26,525 bases of DNA from JAENVU01 sp046598395 (GTDB taxonomy: Bacteria > Actinomycetota > Acidimicrobiia > IMCC26256 > JAENVU01), in contig JBKJIQ010000032.1 in assembly GCA_046598395.1 (NCBI GenBank), positions 1-26,525 on the forward strand, read 5' to 3'. The notes beneath the pieces are model-generated. The model worked only from the letters and a program-made list of their open reading frames with translations. It had not been told where the DNA came from and did not search any database. Positions 24,608 to 26,525 of this stretch are shown piece by piece; position 1 is the first letter of the stretch; each line of letters starts with the position of its first letter. The position numbers and the translations under genes are program-made.

Positions 24608-24838
24608 TTACCGAAGCATGGTGGCGACGATGAAGCCGCCGGTGACCTGGGTGATCCCGATGAGCAGAAACTTGTTGCTCGCCCCACCGGGAAGCAGCCC
24701 GAAGTAGTTCGTGACGATCACGGCAATGCCGATCAGGATCAGCGAGAACATCAGCGCGGGGACCCAGAGCTTGCTGGGTGGCAAGGCCTTGGACTTCGCG
24801 GAACTCACCGGACGGCGGGCGGTCTTCGACGGAGGCAC
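24608..24838 (-). CDS. crgA: Cell division protein CrgA
   Basis: 76 residues with the family's layout: a basic N-terminus, then two membrane helices (KLWVPALMFSLILIGIAVIV and a second ending GFIVATML). The linking NYFGLLPGG segment is characteristic. CrgA interacts with FtsZ and penicillin-binding proteins and helps place the septum in actinobacteria. It is divergent from the glutaminase gene with 79 bases between, as in mycobacteria, where crgA and trpG lie near oriC. Confidence 0.93.
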   Translation of the reverse strand: MPPSKTARRPVSSAKSKALPPSKLWVPALMFSLILIGIAVIVTNYFGLLPGGASNKFLLIGITQVTGGFIVATMLR

Positions 24839-24917
24839 GGACGCCAGGCTATCGGGCGTCCGCCGGTTCCCATATCAACCCGGTCGTGGGCCACCGCTTC
24901 CGGTACGGTCGGTACTG

Positions 24918-25499
24918 ATGGCAGCCCGAGTTCTCGTGATCGACAACTACGACTCCTTCGTCTACAACCTCGTGCAGTACCTCGGTGAGTTGGGCGCGGA
25001 GCCGATCGTGCATCGCCATGATGCGCTCACCGTTGAAGCGATGCGGGCCCTCGAGCCGGACGCGGTCTTGGTCTCGCCCGGGCCGGGGCGTCCCGAAGAT
25101 GCCGGAGTCTCGATGGACGCGATTGGTGCGTTCGGCGAGGCGGGAGTGCCGGTCCTCGGGGTCTGCCTGGGCCACCAATGCATTGGCGAGCGCTACGGCG
25201 GTTCGGTGGTGCGCGCCGAGCGGGTGATGCACGGCAAGACGTCGGAGGTACGTCACAACGGCACCGGCGTTTTCGCCGGACTTCCGAGTCCGTTCACCGC
25301 AACCCGGTATCACTCACTCGTGGTCGACGCGACTCCGCTGCCGGACTGTCTCGAATCCATCGCCGAGACCGTGGATGGCATCGTGATGGGGCTCCGCCAC
25401 CGTGAGTATCCGATCCACGGCGTGCAGTTCCATCCCGAGGCCGTCCTGACCGAGCACGGCCATGATCTGCTCGCTAATTTTCTCCAGCTGATTCCCTGA
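24918..25499 (+). CDS. trpG: Anthranilate/aminodeoxychorismate synthase glutamine amidotransferase (TrpG/PabA)
   Basis: 193 residues, one class I glutaminase domain: nucleophile Cys83 in GVCLGHQ, His172 and Glu174 in FHPEA, and the DNYDSFVYNL start typical of TrpG and PabA. It supplies ammonia from glutamine to anthranilate synthase or aminodeoxychorismate synthase, for tryptophan or folate. No TrpE or PabB partner gene is in the window, so the two roles cannot be separated. In relatives the next genes are pknB and other division genes; here decayed DNA follows. The ATG at 24918 is chosen; an upstream in-frame extension would cross crgA. Confidence 0.93.
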   Translation: MAARVLVIDNYDSFVYNLVQYLGELGAEPIVHRHDALTVEAMRALEPDAVLVSPGPGRPEDAGVSMDAIGAFGEAGVPVLGVCLGHQCIGERYGGSVVRAERVMHGKTSEVRHNGTGVFAGLPSPFTATRYHSLVVDATPLPDCLESIAETVDGIVMGLRHREYPIHGVQFHPEAVLTEHGHDLLANFLQLIP

Positions 25500-26130
25500 G
25501 CAGCGGCGCCCTCGTAGCCTCGGCCACCGACAGGTTTGGGCAGATCGGGTTCGCGTATCAACGGGGAAGGCGGACCCAGACCCGGAACGTCTCTCGATGC
25601 ACGTCGGGTTGCTTCGGATATTTCCCCAGCCGGAAGCCGATTGAGAGCGAACGGTCGCGCGCCGGCCATCGCGGCAGATTTTCTCGCTGAGGAGCGGTCG
25701 GATTGGGAGACCGTCGCGAATGTGTCGACGATCTGATGAGCCAGCAGTTCATCGAGCGGGCCGAGGGGTGCGAGCTCGGTCACCTCGGTCCTCGTGGACG
25801 CCGCTCGACCCTTACGTCCACCCGCATATTCGTCGACCTATCCAGCGGTCGCCGCCTTGCGGTCGGGGGTCATTCGTGCCGAGAGAATCACGATCGCGTC
25901 GTGTGCGGTGACCGGATCTTGGCGGCATCGGCGCGCGCGGCCACCGGCGGGTCGACACCGCGTTCATCGAACTCGCCCAAACGATCTGACCCCGAAACGG
26001 AACGGCAACTCGGTCGCGCGCGGCCCGATCCTGGTCAACGCGACCGATCCCCGTCATCACGGTGGCCGCACGGCGGGGAGTAGCGCAGGGCGACCCCGAC
26101 GAGCGCGACCCAGTCGCTCTTGGTCATGTC
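25500..26130. other. Decayed DNA without an intact gene
   Basis: No ORF here reads as a real protein. A minus-strand frame between about 25,950 and 25,600 looks protein-like in places (ELAPLGPLDELLAHQIVDTF and HDAIVILSARMTPDRKAA) but is broken by a stop at about 25,855 and I cannot identify it. The region begins directly after trpG and looks like an accumulation of pseudogene debris. Confidence 0.5.
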
Positions 26131-26132
26131 GC

Positions 26133-26376
26133 GGTGCGGACGTCACCGCCGCGGCCGATTGCGCCCTCGAACTCCAAGAAGTCAACGACCAGATCGACCG
26201 GACACCGCTTGCACTCCCTACTGGCCTCGGCCTACGGATCTCCGTGCACGTCGGCCCCGTTTTCGCACAGACCGATCCTGTCAGCGCCGAACTCGGCTGG
26301 TGGGGCCGCGAGATGACCCGCGCCGCGCACGTCGAACCCCGGACGCCCGAAGGTCACGTCTACGCCAGAAACGCAT
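26133..26376 (+). pseudogene. Fragment of a class III nucleotidyl cyclase-like domain
   Basis: The frame reads AADCALELQEVNDQI, LALPTGLGLRISVHVGPVF, then DPVSAELGWWGREMTRAAHVEPRTPEGHVY. This is the second half of the adenylate/guanylate cyclase-like domains found in actinobacterial signalling proteins, including the GLHAGPV-type strand and the NRAARIEP-type helix. The first half, with the metal aspartates, is absent, and the frame runs into transposase-like sequence. It is not functional. Confidence 0.7.
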
Positions 26377-26407
26377 CCTTGACTCACGCCTCACACCCCA
26401 GTGGGGC

Positions 26408-26525
26408 ACGGCCGAGGTCGAGCTCGCCAAGTTACGGGCCCGCCACGCGCGGACCGAGGCCGAACTCGTGCGGACCCGCGCCGCGTTGGACCTGATGGGA
26501 AAAGCTTCCGCGCTCTTGGAGCTCT
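26408..26525 (+). pseudogene. Transposase fragment, IS3-type orfA C-terminal part (runs off the window)
   Basis: TAEVELAKLRARHARTEAEL and VRTRAALDLMGKASALLEL match the end of the coiled-coil part of actinobacterial IS3-type transposase orfA proteins, which usually read KAHALLELLSE there. The upstream helix-turn-helix is missing; the cyclase fragment is fused in its place, in another frame. It may continue past the window edge. Confidence 0.65.

Noticed and set aside
1..26525. CRISPR array or rRNA genes
   Set aside because: No regularly spaced repeats of 25-40 bases and no rRNA-like conserved stretches were seen on either strand.

Overview
The window is GC-rich DNA from an actinobacterium (Actinomycetota). 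Evidence for the phylum: a CrgA division protein next to a TrpG/PabA glutaminase (the arrangement near oriC in mycobacteria and streptomycetes), an F420-type luciferase-like oxidoreductase, a mycothiol-type maleylpyruvate isomerase family protein, and frequent GTG/TTG starts with ATGA-type overlaps. An acidimicrobial lineage would fit, but genus cannot be read from the sequence.

Layout. (1) Positions 1 to about 3,730 are accessory DNA at a tRNA-Ala(UGC) integration site. It holds a 3'-truncated tyrosine integrase coupled to a hypothetical protein, the 3' half of tRNA-Ala at 1486-1527, a broken barstar-family gene and an intact Fic protein. Two imperfect direct repeats bound the cargo: A (22-117 and 1588-1682) and B (1219-1355 and 3585-3721). 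A 10-base piece of the tRNA 3' end recurs at 3721-3730, directly after the second B copy. I read this as two related att-bounded elements in tandem, the second (1519-3730) lacking an integrase. (2) Positions 3,751-24,547 are mostly core-type genes: a minus-strand envelope pair (ChbG-GT2 fusion plus a PIG-V-like GT-C mannosyltransferase), a sulfotransferase, a membrane GGDEF-EAL protein, an F420 oxidoreductase, a secreted protein, a broken molybdopterin oxidoreductase, a zinc-ribbon SDR, a secreted alpha/beta hydrolase, a cold-shock protein with a strong terminator, a beta-lactamase-fold serine hydrolase, an SDR-acyltransferase pair, a broken FMN-binding PaiB-like gene, a DsbA-like/maleylpyruvate isomerase pair, a PAP2/thioesterase pair and a thiolase followed by a small membrane zinc-ribbon protein. 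(3) Positions 24,548-25,499 hold a DnaA-box-like intergenic region, crgA and trpG/pabA. (4) After 25,500 the sequence decays into fragments: a class III cyclase-like domain and an IS3-type transposase piece at the window edge.

How genes may work together. The GT2 half of the ChbG-GT2 fusion resembles polyprenyl-phosphate sugar synthases, which make the lipid-linked donor that a GT-C enzyme like its upstream partner uses. The SDR/PlsC, PAP2/hotdog and thiolase genes point to lipid metabolism. The DsbA-like protein overlaps a mycothiol-type isomerase, suggesting shared thiol chemistry.

Several genes are broken by deletions rather than isolated point changes (integrase, barstar, molybdopterin oxidoreductase, PaiB-like gene). 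All assignments come from reading motifs by eye; no database search was run.
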